Assembly: GCF_002776525.5 (NCBI RefSeq) | Contig: NC_045444.1 | Coordinates: 31,086,442-31,150,441 of the forward strand | Reading direction: 5' to 3' | Length of the DNA stretch: 64,000 bases | From: Piliocolobus tephrosceles | Lineage: Eukaryota; Chordata; Mammalia; Primates; Cercopithecidae | In this document: one piece after another, positions 46,622-58,369 of the stretch | Layout of the letters: every line of letters begins with the position of its first letter | How positions within the stretch are numbered: the stretch's first letter is position 1 | Translations under genes and position numbers: made by a program | The notes under the pieces: generated by a model | What the model was told of the DNA's origin: nothing | The model's input: the letters and a program-made list of their open reading frames with translations, nothing else | The model's database searches: none

Positions 46622-47088
46622 ATAGTAATTGTGAGTCCCAGTGGTTCATACTAAAGGCAAAAGAATAAATGAAGTGCAGTAACATAGTGTGTGTTGCGTT
46701 TATGTTTAAATATATATTTCTATAGGTCGTTTCTTGCCTAAAGTAATATTACCCATGTTGCTATTTTAGTATTCACAAAATTTTAGTATTTAGTATTCAT
46801 AAAATTTCCTTAAAATAAAATTTAAAAAGTCAGACTGTACAATATTTAGCTGATGCACCTAGCAGCCTTCTAAGTAATATCATGATATCTTATTTTTTAA
46901 TAACATGAAAGTCTGTACATACAGGGCTCTGAAAGAGCTACCAGACCAATGCTTTATAACATTTCCAAAGACTCATACAGTGGATTCCATCATAGACTAA
47001 GATTATCTGGATAAAAACATATGATGTTACTTCTTCATTAAACTATCACATTTTGCCAAAAAGTTTGACTAGTTTGCTTCATGAACTC
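46622..47088 (+). repeat. Unidentified ~460-bp repeat, copy B
   Basis: Begins TGTGATAGTAATTG and runs to GAACTCGTGG. It pairs with the reverse complement of 43276-43736. Shared landmarks include GTCAGACTGTACAATATTTA, TCTGAAAGAGCTACCAG and ACTTCTTCATTAAACTATCA. Copy A has a different central spacer (about 20 positions around 46765-46800). Downstream lies a (TTCC)n tract. Confidence 0.7.
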
Positions 47089-47130
47089 GTGGCTTTTATG
47101 GTTGCTAATTTTTAAACTGACCTCCGCCAC

Positions 47131-47394
47131 TTCCTTCCTTCCTTCCTTCCTTTCTTCCTCCCTTCCTTCCTTCCTTCCTTCCTTCCTTCCTTCCTTTCTT
47201 CCTCCCTCCCTTCCTTCCTTCCTTCCTTCCTTCCTTCCTTCCTTCCTTCCTTCCTTCCTCCCTTCCTTCCTTCCTTCCTTCCTTCCTTCCTTCCTTCCTT
47301 CCTTCCTTCCTTCCTTCTTTCTTTCTCTTTCTCCCCCATCTTTTGCTCTCTCTCTCACCTCTCTCACTGTCTCTCTCTCCTTCCTCTCCTCCAG
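47131..47394. repeat. (TTCC)n microsatellite grading into a polypyrimidine tract
   Basis: About 200 bp of TTCC with scattered TTTC and CTCC variants (47131-47332) is followed by a CT-rich stretch to 47394. The Lys/Glu/Gly/Arg and Leu/Pro/Ser repeat frames on both strands are artefacts. Long mirror-symmetric polypyrimidine tracts can form triplex (H-) DNA. Confidence 0.95.
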
Positions 47395-48785
47395 ATTTTA
47401 AGTGAATCTATTCAGGAACCAAACTCACAGCGCCAGAGTAAGACATAGCTACAGATTCTCTGTGAGTAATAATATCCTATGTGAGGATTAATATACTATA
47501 ATAATGAAATGTGGCACTGTAACATGGCACTCTTTCACACAAAACCTTCACCATAAAGGGCATGGCTTTGGTGTTCAAAAAATATGCAGATATTCATAGC
47601 CTATAGGTAGGGTAGCATATCAATATTTTAGCTTCTCTAATGCTTTTGAATATAGACTTCATCTTTGCTGTTTTCATTCCAAGCTTTTTCTCTTTATTTA
47701 TTTTTGCTTTTCCCAGGAGAAGTACCATGAAAGGACTTCATGGCCTCATGCCTCTGGACTAGATATCATTTAAAGCTAAGGCAAAGAAAAAGTAAGAACT
47801 GAACAACAAGAAAAAGAATGAATTGATTTTTTCCTCAGCCATAATAATTACTCCTTACTTTTCAAAACACACAAAATAATTTTCCTTTTGTTTGTGATGG
47901 CCTTGATAATGAGTTTTTTACCACAATGGTTTGAAAAGTGACATTCATAGATAATATTTGGAAACTTTAAATAAAAGAAACTGTCAAGGACTGAAAAGAA
48001 TAGAGTTTCATTCTGCTCCTGATCCTTGTTTTTTTTTTTTTTTTTTTTTTTTTTTTCCATTTCTATCAATGCTTGTCCAATGATACTTACCCATCTTACC
48101 TAATGTCTGAGTCACTACCAGAAATGATAAAATCCACTCACACAAGGAAATATAAAAATGTGCATTGTCATATTTGGTATTTTGTAAATTTGAACTGCAT
48201 GACGCTCTTGGTATTTGGTAACCGTCACTTGTCTCTAGACTCTGCTTTGAGTAAAGGAAAATCCAAGTCTCCATAATTTAGAAAGGAAAAGGTAGCATAG
48301 CTTTGAAAATAGTTCAAAAACATTCATTTTATGGAGCTGTCCATCAGCTGTCATTTTCCTCTGAAATACCTGTATTTCCTCCTTCCTCTTGTGTCTGTTT
48401 GTCAATAGCAGAACAATACAGTAGCCTGTAGTTTTACTTATGAATAAATGTGAAACTGGATGCACATGATGTGTGCGTATTTTTCCCCTTTCATTTTTAA
48501 TGTCAGTTAGTAAACTCTACGTGAGTGTTTAGTTGAAGAAGGATTGAAGAACATGGCAGTCAGGTAACATAACATTGAACACTAGATTTAGTTCATCATT
48601 ATATTTTAAACTAAGTTTCCTTAGTCCCTCACTTATTTGTAATAAAGCCCTAAGAAGTGGGGTAATAAAGGACACCTTTCTTTTCCTTCCCACAGGGAAG
48701 CAACTATTCCATTATAACCATCAGAAAGGAGAAAAGCTGAATGAGATGAATCAAATTCCACTATCTTCATTTGTTTATTTATTCT
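47395..48785. other. Unassigned non-coding DNA
   Basis: Contains a 28-base poly(T) run (48029-48056) with no Alu or L1 body attached. No gene. Confidence 0.45.
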
Positions 48786-48789
48786 TTTA

Positions 48790-49440
48790 ATTCCTCATTC
48801 ATTGAATCATATATTTATTTAATAAATATGTTCTAGCCATAGTTGACTAATATTTTTTAAAAAGTTAGTTTAAAAATGATGATAAACTACATTGTTTAGT
48901 GTTCAATGTTATGCACTGAACAAGCGAGACATGGGACTTACCATTTGGAGTGACAGACAACAGACACTTAATTGAATATACCTTCAGTAGGTACTGTGAG
49001 AACAAAGACTTGTGGACCAGGAGGGCAGGGCCAGGCAGAATTGGCATCACTTTAGATAAGGTGACTGAGAAAGCACACTTTGTGGAGGTGGCTTTGAGTT
49101 AATGCTTGATAAAGAAAGAGCAGGTGGTGGCTACATCAAGATTTGGAGAAAATGCCTTCTGAGAAGCAGGGAGAGCTAAGGTGATGGCCCTCAGACTGGA
49201 TGAAGCTTGGTCTGTTCAAGAAAGTGCAATAATGCTGTGTGACTGTAAAATTGTCACTTCGGGGCCATGGAGGGAATGGAGACAAATGTTGAACAGGGGA
49301 TTTCTCGTGCAGCATCTTACAGCTGTGACACCTCACTGGAAGCCATTACAGGATTTTAATAAGCACAATGACAAGAAAACTCATCTATATTTTAAAAGAA
49401 TATTCTAGCTGTCAACTGGAGAGAGACTGTGGGGAGGCAA
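48790..49440 (-). repeat. LINE2 (L2) fragment, antisense
   Basis: TTCCTCATTCATTGAATCAT at the left is followed by 'gttatgcactgaacaagcga', 'gacagacaacagacacttaa', 'aaggtgactgagaaagcac', 'aagccattacaggattttaa' and 'ttctagctgtcaactggaga'. All are in reversed L2 order. One of the longest L2 pieces here. Confidence 0.65.
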
Positions 49441-49444
49441 AGGT

Positions 49445-51935
49445 TTCTTAAAAAAGAATTCAATCATAATCGTTTACTTATTTCACTTGAGATATGACTA
49501 TAATTTGACAAATTAAAAAAAAATATGTGAAATGTATATATTCAAAGAGGTGTGGTGTTCTGAGTCACAACCCTAAGACAATATATTCTTAAGACTCTAA
49601 CCATATCACTATTGAAAATAACAGATTTAAAGATTCTTTTGGGAGGATTTCAGAGTCTGTACCTGTACCTAAAATGACAGCATCTTTTGTAGCTTTGATA
49701 AGTGAATCTGATTTTTAAGAACAGAATAAAAATATTTGAAGTCTCATCTAGTGAACAGCATGGGTTAATAAAAAGGGTAATGTGAACTTTGGTCAGAACA
49801 TGACTAACATTATTTTGTTTTTATTGTAAAAACATTTTCAAAGTTCAAGTTGCAAAAATGTTTTAAGCAATTGCAACATCTTTGGAATAGGTGATCTCTT
49901 CTGCCCCCAGATGGTGATGGTTTTTCTCACCTCTAAGCTTCCAGTACAATTTAACCTTTATCTCCCACAAGAAATGAATCACTTGGGTGCGGTGTTTTAC
50001 AAGCACAATCATATTGTCTTCCTGGCAAGACTGGAAAGTATTGAGAGTGAAATCATGCTTTTTGCATTATTTGTCTTGCTTGGTCCAGTGCAATTGGTGC
50101 TTAGATGATCATTTTTACCTACTCATGTCCCAACTCAACTAAACTGAATAATTGTGCCATTTTGAAGCTCAACCTGGCCCACCCTTAGAACTCAGCAAAG
50201 CCTGGTGTGGTGACCCTAGGACTCTGTTCACTAACTCATGGGACTTGGAGAAAATCTCCATTGGAATGTGCAAGTTGATGGAACTAGAAATACTAGAAGT
50301 AATTTCTTTGACTTTCCTGTATATTTATTACTTTCTTTTACACATTTCTAATTTATTTCATTTTAATTCTCTTGATTGCTTTTGGTTTTCAAAGTCTCTT
50401 GCGATAACTGTATTTTCAGTCGAATCTAATTTTCCATGGGCACCTAGTAATCTGATCTATGTTTCTGAGATAATTGTGTCATTTTCTGGGAATTTTTCAT
50501 GATTTTAGTCAACTCTTTATTTTATACGTTTAGTTTTATCATTTCTATTCTGATTCGGCATGGACTTTCATACCTGCCAAATAATATTTGTTTAATTTAT
50601 GTTGTAGTATTGAGTTGCAGTTTTATTCTGTTTTCCAGTTGAGGTTTTTGTTAACACCTTAATCAATTGAATAATTTTGATTGCCACTTTCTGTTTTGTT
50701 TAGTTTTTTTGTGTGTCACTTTGCATGAGTCGTTCCTGCCATTTTGTTTTTATTCACTTTTAAATGTGGTAGTTTTCAGGGCAAGTAATAAGAGGTGAAA
50801 TATGGAAAGAAATAACAGACTTGAGTAGTTACTAGACTTCTTAGTTTAGTAGAATTCTCTTTTATTGATATAGAACAGTTTGATTTATTTAACCAACTCT
50901 ACGTATGGTGAATGGGTTGGTGCATTTTCTGATTCTACAATCTATTTTTGTTTTGTTTTGTTTTGTTTTATGGACCACTAAAGGATTGTTTGCTTTCTTC
51001 TTTTCTGTTTTTCCCAGATCTTCAAACTATCCCATTTTCTTCCAAATTGCTTCAATCTGCTCTAGAGTTTTACCTTCTCAGAATTGCAACCTCTAATCCC
51101 ATGCATTTTCAAGCCAATTCCTTTTGAAGCTGTTAGAGTTCTAATCCATAAGGTATCAAACCCGTTCCTGCTTTCAGTATTTTTTCCCATTAGGATTGGA
51201 CTGAGTAATTTTGAGGGTTAGATTTACTGAGTTGTGTGATCTGCTTGTAGTCTCCTTTTTATTTTTTATTTTTTGCACGGTAAGACTGACTCAGCTGTCT
51301 GCCAGGGTGTCAGAGATTACGGCTCATTTCAGGTGTTTATTCTTGCACTTACATACAAATAGAAGTTTTTGTATTTTTTCCTTGCTATTCTGTATTTATG
51401 GGTTATGGGTGGATTTATTTGATATCCTTATTAAATGGTATTCTTTTCGGAAGATTTGTGGAGTTACTTGGATTCAATCCTCATGAAGAGCAGCAGTACA
51501 GTAACTTTTAGAGCCATGTTACAAACTATTCTATTATTTATTTCATATTCATTTTAGAATACCTAATCTGCCTATTTCACATACTTGGAAATCCAGAACA
51601 TTTCCTCAGTTTTGTCCCTTTATTTACTAAATACGGGATTCTATACTTATACACAGGTATTAATTTAACCTTCAAGAGGACACTAATTATTTCAGCTAAT
51701 TTTTTCATGGCTCAATACACGTGTTAGATCCCAGCACAAAATGTACTCTAATAGAATTTGGGCATAAAAGTCATGCATTTGAGCCAAATATCTATGTTAA
51801 GTGGATTTAAGCCAATGATACCTACTGAAAAATAACTCCACTGGGTCAGGTGCCATCACCATTAGCAAGCAACTATAAGAACCAACACTAATAACATTGT
51901 AATGCAGAAATTCACGGTCTAAGAAGGCAACCTCT
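49445..51935. other. Unassigned non-coding DNA; T-rich segment 50290-51490
   Basis: No repeat family is recognised with confidence. The T-rich segment 50290-51490, with (TTTTG)n near 50950, has the texture of an antisense old LINE or ERV, but I could not anchor it to a consensus. Frames at 50152-50502 and 51211-51486 are hydrophobic because of base composition. Confidence 0.4.
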
Positions 51936-51939
51936 GTGT

Positions 51940-52140
51940 GGCAAACAGAAAATGAACTTTGACATCAAATTGAATTATTTCATTTTAGATTTGACACTTA
52001 TTAGGCCCGTTCAAAATTATTCTGCCTCAGTTTTTAATTTTAATTGTAAAGCAGACATAATAATACCTGCCTCATAGAATCTTTGTTTTATTTAAATGAG
52101 ATAATATATTGAAAGCACTTAGCAAATTATTAGGTAAAAA
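51940..52140 (+). repeat. MIR SINE, sense
   Basis: 'cttattaggcccgttcaaaa', 'ctgcctcagtttttaatttt', 'aataatacctgcctcataga', 'taaatgagataatatattga' and 'agcacttagcaaattattag' reproduce the MIR order (CTCAGTTTCCTCATCTG ... TACCTCATAGGGTTG ... AAATGAGATAATGCATGTAAAG). Confidence 0.7.
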
Positions 52141-52819
52141 TATACATTCAAATTTTTTTTTTATCTTCCCCCTTGGAGAAATTGCAGCTGCATAAAAGAC
52201 CATGGTTCTGCCATCACTTTCTAGTTCTTACTATCTTTTAATTTATAGAATTATTAATTTGTCTGATATGAGCATAAGTGATCAGCATGTTTTAAGTGGT
52301 TTATTAATAATTCACAAACAAGAATATTGTGGTAATTGACTATTTGATGTAAAGGATTGTAATTGTTACAAATTATGCATATGATATCCCAAATCTACAA
52401 GGAACTCAAACTAATAAAAAAAAATTTAAAAGTGGGCAGAGGACATGAATAGAAATTTCTGAAAAGAAGATAAACAATGGACAATAAATATATGAAAAAA
52501 TGCCCAACATCACTAATTATCAGGGAAATGCTAATTAAAACTGCAATGAGATACCACCCTACCCAAGCCAGAATGTCCATTATTAAAAAGTCAAAAAACA
52601 GTAAATATTGATGTGGATATGGTGTACACTAAGCTAGTCGGAATGTAAACTTGTGCAACCTCTATGGAAAACTGCATGGAAATTTCTCAGAGAACTAAAA
52701 GTAGATCTACTGTTCAATCTAGCAATCCGAATGCTGGTATCTTCCCAAAGAAAAAAAAGTCACAATATCAAAAAACCCCTCCGTGCATACGTTTATCACA
52801 GCACAGTTCACAAATGCAA

Positions 52820-53052
52820 CTCCCTCGTGGATGGATCCGCGAATGGATATTTCGGGTCACATTCGGACCTATGGTGAAAGAGGAAATACAGTCAGATAAA
52901 AACTGGAGAGGAGCTTTCTTAGAAAGGGCTTGGTGATGTGTGCATATACCACAGTGGATGTGTGGAAAGAAGCTTTCTGTGAATCTGATTTTGCTATGTT
53001 TATTCATCTCACATAGATGAAGCTTTCTTTACATTACGCAGCTTGGAAATTC
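52820..53052 (+). repeat. Alpha-satellite-like segment within the L1
   Basis: Landmarks of primate alpha-satellite monomers occur in order: a GTGGAT...GGATATTT block (52826-52850), CCTATGGTGAAAGAGGAAATA (52867-52887, monomer-type CTATGGTGAAAAAGGAAATA), ATAAAAACTGGAGAGGAGCTTTC (52896-52918), GTGATGTGTGCAT (52933-52945), then TTCATCTCACATAG (53002-53015) and CTTTCTTTACATTACGCAGCTTGGAAATTC (53022-53051, monomer-type CTTTCTTTTGATAGAGCAG). The length, about 230 bp, exceeds one 171-bp monomer. The GAAGCTTTCT box occurs twice (about 52911 and 52970), suggesting an internal partial duplication. Confidence 0.75.
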
Positions 53053-53137
53053 AATAACCAATAACCAATGAGTGGATAAAGAAACTGTGGTACATATACA
53101 CCATGGAATAGTACTCAGCCTCAGAAAACAAAGTAAC

Positions 53138-53143
53138 ATTATT

Positions 53144-53174
<31 letters not shown>

Positions 53175-53178
53175 TTTT
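53138..53178. repeat. (TTTA)n microsatellite inside the L1
   Basis: About nine TTTA units lie within otherwise continuous L1 text, between the CAGAAAACAAAGTAAC and GCAGCAATTTGGATGG stretches. Confidence 0.9.
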
Positions 53179-53509
53179 TGCAGCAATTTGGATGGAACTG
53201 GAGGCCGTTATTCTAAATGAAGTAACTCTGGAATCAAACACCAGATATTACATCTTCTCTTATAAGTGGAAGCTAAATTTTGGTTGCACAAAGGCATAAA
53301 GAGTACTATAATGGACATTGGACATGTAGAAGTCAGGAGAGTGGGAAGGTGGTGAGGGATGAAAAACTACCTATTGGGTACAATGTACACTACTCAGGGG
53401 ATGGGTACCAGGGCAATTCATCTGTGTAATTAAAAACAACCAGTAACCCTAAAGCTATTGAAATTAAATAGAAATAAAATAAAATAAAATAAAAAAAAGG
53501 ATTGTGATT

Positions 53510-55647
53510 TCCAACTTCAAACTGGGGAAACATAGTAAAAAGGATTTGCTCCCAATTCCAATTGCTGGGGGAATTTCAATTACTTTGTTCTCTACCAATT
53601 AAATCTTTACACATCAAAAAGGTATTTTCTAAAAGCTTCTCAGCACATGTGCGAAGATATAATACCTTACATGAAGTAATTCTGAATTAAACAAATGGAA
53701 TAGAGCTGTTAGTGGGATTTATAGTACCCAAGAACCATCTCAGAATGTACTTCACAGATTGCTTCCTTATATTACAGAATGAATACGATTTTATATCTGA
53801 AGAAACAAATCTGCACATTAAGCAATCAATGTTTCTCATGATACACACTTGGTATTATTTTGGGAATACTAAAGCTGGCATAACCTAGTTAAAATAGTAC
53901 AATTTATTTAACTACATGCAAGTCCTTTTGGAGTAAAAACTGCTGCTTACTACATGTGAAGAGAAACAATGACCTTCCTGCTTTGGGAATTATCAAAGGT
54001 ATTTAACAAAATTTTTATTTAAAATTACTTTTTACTCTACTCCCCCTCAGAGCCCTGATGCATAATTCCTCTGTCTACTTGAATGCCTATTCGATTTGAA
54101 AAACAAAAAGTGGGGAAAGGGTGAAGGGAGAAGAAGGATATAAAGGCACATTTAGTTTCAGAATCTCTGCAGAAAAATCCTCAACAAGCAGAATGGATTG
54201 AAAAATTCAAGCATGACTAAAAAGTACATTCCCCACTAGTCAGTAGATTTTGCTTCCTATTTGTCACTGCCACCTTGGAGAGCGGGGAGCATTAATAATG
54301 CATGGGTGCTAGGAATGTATTAGCAACTAACCTTGCGAAGAAAATCAGCTGGGGACCCAGTGTGTGTGAGAGAGAGACAGAGAGAGAAAGGCAGAGTGAA
54401 TGTGCACACTTGCTCTGGAGTATCCTTCTTATTTATTGAAGAGATCTGGAGAGCAGTGTCAAGTTCATAGGCAACTATGTATCATTGTAAAGGAAAGCTG
54501 GAAATCCTTGGAATGGGGCCATAATTGAGTTCATTGATCACACTCATGAATTTCTCCACAGCTATCAGGGCACTGTATTGCCTACTCTTTATGTAACATG
54601 AAGAAATTTCCCTGGGAAGGTAAATGTATTTATACATTTAGACAAATGCAAAGTTTTAGTAAATTATGTCTTATACATCTGTCTTACAGAAACCTGAGCA
54701 ATTGTATTTCTTAAATGTGTTACGTGCAATTTGAAATCTACTTTAGGATGTAGTATCTACCGCAGCTATATTTATTGTAATATGTGGATGTCAATTCTGA
54801 TTCTAGAATTCCCACTTAAAAAAAAAAAAAAAAAAAAAAAAACCAAGCAAATGAACATCTAAAAACTTACTAGCTCAGAATAGTGAGGTTGCTCCTGCCT
54901 TAAAATAAACTTTATTTTTTTAAATGCATTTGAAAATCTTTTTTTAGCTACTTTGAACTGAAACCAACTCAGTTTCTGTGAAGTTACAACTTGTCTGTGA
55001 GGATGTCACCATGTGACTACTTAGACCTGCTGACTCAGGGCTTCAGCCTCATGTGGGGCTTCTCCACAGAGAACACGTCATGCTTTGTCCCTAGCACTCC
55101 CTTTAACACGATCATCCCACCCAGTATCAATGACTTATCAATATATAGAATTGATTGTGTAAGAAAATAGATAATAATGAACCAAAGGAATACATTTGTA
55201 AAATATTTATATTTTAAGCCCACAGCCTTCAATTCAAAATATTAAATTATTACACAGGGATTTGAATTTTCATATCTAAAGATTTTTTACTAAAAAATAT
55301 TTGTTAATATGAAAATACGTGAACACGGCGTGTTTTAATTTATTTACTATTGGGTTTTTATTATGATTTTTTGAAACTTTACTTATGACAAAATGTCAAA
55401 CATACTGAAAAGTTGAAATAATTTTTCATGTATTTCAATATGTTTCATATATTCACTGTGTAGTTTGTACAATTAACATGTTACTCTACTTGCTTAATCA
55501 CATGTCTAATCATCCCTTTCCCATTCATCCATCTTAATATTTTTTTACATGTCAAAGTAAGTAGCAGATACTACTATACTTCCTCCTGGATAGTTTGGCA
55601 TTCGCATCATTTGCTAGAATTCAGTATTTGTTTATACTTGTTTTGAT
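53510..55647. other. Unassigned non-coding DNA
   Basis: Contains a GT/GA-rich tract (54360-54396) and a 25-base poly(A) (54818-54842). The part around 54240-54360 is less AT-rich and complex. No repeat family or gene is recognised. Confidence 0.45.
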
Positions 55648-55663
55648 AAAAAATTTATATACA

Positions 55664-55967
55664 GGCCGGGCGCGGTGGCTCAAGCCTGTAATCCCAGCAC
55701 TTTGGGAGGCCGAGACGGGCGGATCACGAGGTCAGGAGATCGAGACCATCCTGACTATCACGGTGAAACCCCGTCTCTACTAAAAATACAATAAAAAACT
55801 AGCCGGGTGAGGTGGCGGGCGCCTGTAGTCCCAGCTACTCGGGAGGCTGAGGCAGGAGAATGGCGTAAACCCAGGAGGCGGAGCTTGCAGGGAGCTGAGA
55901 TCCGGCCACTGCACTCCAGTCCCGGCGACAGAGCGAGACTCCACCTCAAAAAAAAAAAAAAAAAAAA
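55664..55967 (+). mobile_element. Young AluY of Old World monkey type (AluYR-like)
   Basis: Nearly consensus Alu: GGCCGGGCGCGGTGGCTCAAG at the start, many intact CpGs, pure A tail. Diagnostic-looking words are GCTCAAGCCTG, AAAACTAGCCGGGTGAGG, GGCGTAAACCCAGG and GAGCTGAGATCCGGCCACTG. Human AluY has GCTCACGCCTG, AATTAGCCGGG, GCGTGAACCC and GAGCCGAGATCGCGCC. The flanking duplication is AAAAAATTTATATACA (55648-55663) against AAAAAAATTATATACA overlapping the tail (to 55975). Confidence 0.93.
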
Positions 55968-55976
55968 TTATATACA

Positions 55977-58365
55977 ATGAAATACCCCAGTCATAAACAT
56001 ATAAGTCAATGGGCTCTATGAAATGCATACAATTGCATAACATAAATCTCTTCCAAGATAGAGAGTATTATCAACTTACTATTTTCTTAGCTTCTTGACA
56101 CTATTTAAGTTTGAAGAAAAAGTTAAGTCCAAATACTACAGCTAATAGATTTGCCCACAAAAAGTACTTATCTAATATTTAAGAAGACTGGATTTTGTCA
56201 TCCTAAGAGGATCATGTGATTAAGATATGAAGATTGGAAAAGAATTGCTTCCCTACCACTTTCTCATATTCATTGCAATTGCTCTCTTGAGATATGAGCA
56301 ATTTTGCCTCATTATTTTCTTAACAGTTTCTGTTGAACTTAAATAAAGTTTTGTCCATTCTTCTTTAATTATTATGATTATCATTATTATTATTCTTTCC
56401 CTTAAGTTCTCATTTGGGAAAGCATCCCAGAATAATTTCATTTTTTTAACCAACTTACCCTCAACTATTTTTCCTCCTCTCTCCCCTTAACCTTATATGC
56501 ACATATACATTCAAAGAAAACCTAATGGGATAGTTACCAAATTAATTCATGTAGCTTAAAGCATACACAATACATACGAAATAAATCTTTTTACACAAAG
56601 AAGTTTTGAGATGAATGAATAAATGGTACAGAAATTACTTGAGTCACATTTACTTGTGTTAGTTGATATTCTTTGAAGCAAATTACGAAATACTAGATCG
56701 AGTTGTGTTTTCAGAAATGCATTTCAAGATTTGCTATCAGCTCTTTTATGTGGGAAAATATGTATATTTCCCTAAGTAAAAAATAATAATAATAATAAAA
56801 AAAAATTCCTGAAAGCATTGATAGGCACCCACTCATATACAGACACATAAACACACAGTATTGAGACTTCTTATTCCTCAGAAAAGAATGTTTTGAAGAT
56901 TCAGAAACCATCTAATATGTACCCACTGAAACAAATGATCTTTATTAAAACCTCTATCATGTGCCCATTCAAACTGGATTCTCTACAAAGTAGCTAATGT
57001 ATTTCTTGAAAAGAAAGTAAGCATTGGAAATAACTGATAACCTGCATATTTTGTTAACATCTTCTAATATTTTAACAGAACTTCAATTTATTTGACTTTA
57101 AGTGAGGAATTGTAATTAATTTATTCTTCCCATAGGGAGATAGAAATGTATAGGAACTGGCCTTACTTTCCCAGTTAGGTGATTTTAGCTGGTAGGTTGA
57201 GATTTCTTTATTGCTCACTTAAAAATATGAATACTTTGGGGTTTTCCATACAATCCCATTAGGGTATTATCCAATTTCTCTTCACATAATTGTTTTTAAA
57301 TTGCTGAACTGATGTAATCCAAATATTTCTTTTTAGGATACATTACAGCAATTTATTTAAACAAGAAAACTAGCATCCCAAGGAAATATTAACCAGAAAG
57401 GTTCAATTCAAAAAATCATTATGGCAAAATCATGAGCCAACAGGAAGCTGAAGGATGTGCAATTAATAGGAACAAGAGCTACAGTTCTCCTAGTAGCTAA
57501 ATTCCAAGGTGCTCCACTTATTCTCTCGTTAGAGTGTGCAGCTGTGCAAAGGTCCTAACAAGTTTTCTTGCTTCACAAAATTTTGGGTTAATAAGCTGTT
57601 AGTTTTTCATTAAAATTATTCTAGTAGTAAAATTGATAGCTAAGACATTTGTCAGTCCCTTAAAATGTATATTAATTTAAAAATGTAAAAAAATTGAATT
57701 CATTTTGCAAAAGATGGTGCACAAAATATAAAATGTAAACGGAACAAGAGGAATATGGAGTACCAGGAAGGGATATGGGTTGCAGTTTTAAAGAGGGTAG
57801 AGTATCATCTTGATTGAAAAGCTAACATCTAAGTAACAACTAGAAAGACGTAAGGGACTGAACTATGTTGATAATGAGGAAAGTTTTTCTGAACAAAATC
57901 TCTAAGCATCTGTGGGCCCCAAATTAATTGGACTGCCAGTGGGCTTACAAGTGATATATGGGGGTTAATTATACATGGTAAACTCTACTTGGCAGTATCC
58001 CCACAATAACACTTTCTCCTTAATACACGCACACACATTCACAAACTACACACAGAGAGAGTGAAAGCATCACAGGCTATAATATATATCCAGGCAAACA
58101 ACTAAGTATTTATCTTTGAAACAAATTAGACAAGAATTCCAGGGATAGCCAAAAAATTTTCTACTCCATTTCGATGCCTTAAAATAAAGTCCCTTTTATT
58201 TTGGCACATGTTGGATTGCAGTCCCAAAGCCTGCACAAAGACCACTGCTCAACACAAAGCAAAAAAGGGAAAGTGAATCCATTCATGGCTTCCACTCAGA
58301 ATCACCACCAAGAGAAGAGATCCAGCAAAAATCAAATGCATTAACAGAGTATTGGGGCTATACTG
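55977..58365. other. Unassigned AT-rich non-coding DNA
   Basis: Small ATT/AAT repeats occur at 56365-56396 and 56781-56800, and a mixed CA/GA tract at 58024-58062. No gene or named repeat. The right part may grade into the L1ME that follows. Confidence 0.4.
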
Positions 58366-58369
58366 CATC

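Larger units (their letters stand above)
52365..53495 (+). mobile_element. 5'-truncated L1 with target-site duplication, carrying a foreign insert
   Basis: Sense L1 from the ORF2 tail onward: 'caaatctacaaggaactcaa', 'atgagataccaccctaccc', 'gaatgtaaacttgtgcaacc' and 'ccaatgagtggataaagaaa ctgtgg', ending in an AAAAT-rich tail. It is flanked by AAAGGATTGTAATT (52351-52364) and AAAGGATTGTGATT (53496-53509). The continuous L1 text is broken between 'acagttcacaaatgcaac' (about 52820) and 'aataaccaatgagtgg' (about 53058), where about 30 bases of normal L1 are replaced by alpha-satellite-like DNA. Confidence 0.92.

Noticed and set aside
47038..47401. Lys/Glu/Gly/Arg-rich and Leu/Pro/Ser-rich open frames on both strands
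   Set aside because: Pure translation of the (TTCC)n microsatellite in different frames.
50290..51490. T-rich segment as an antisense L1 ORF or ERV gene
   Set aside because: Texture is suggestive, but I could not match any consensus passage with confidence.
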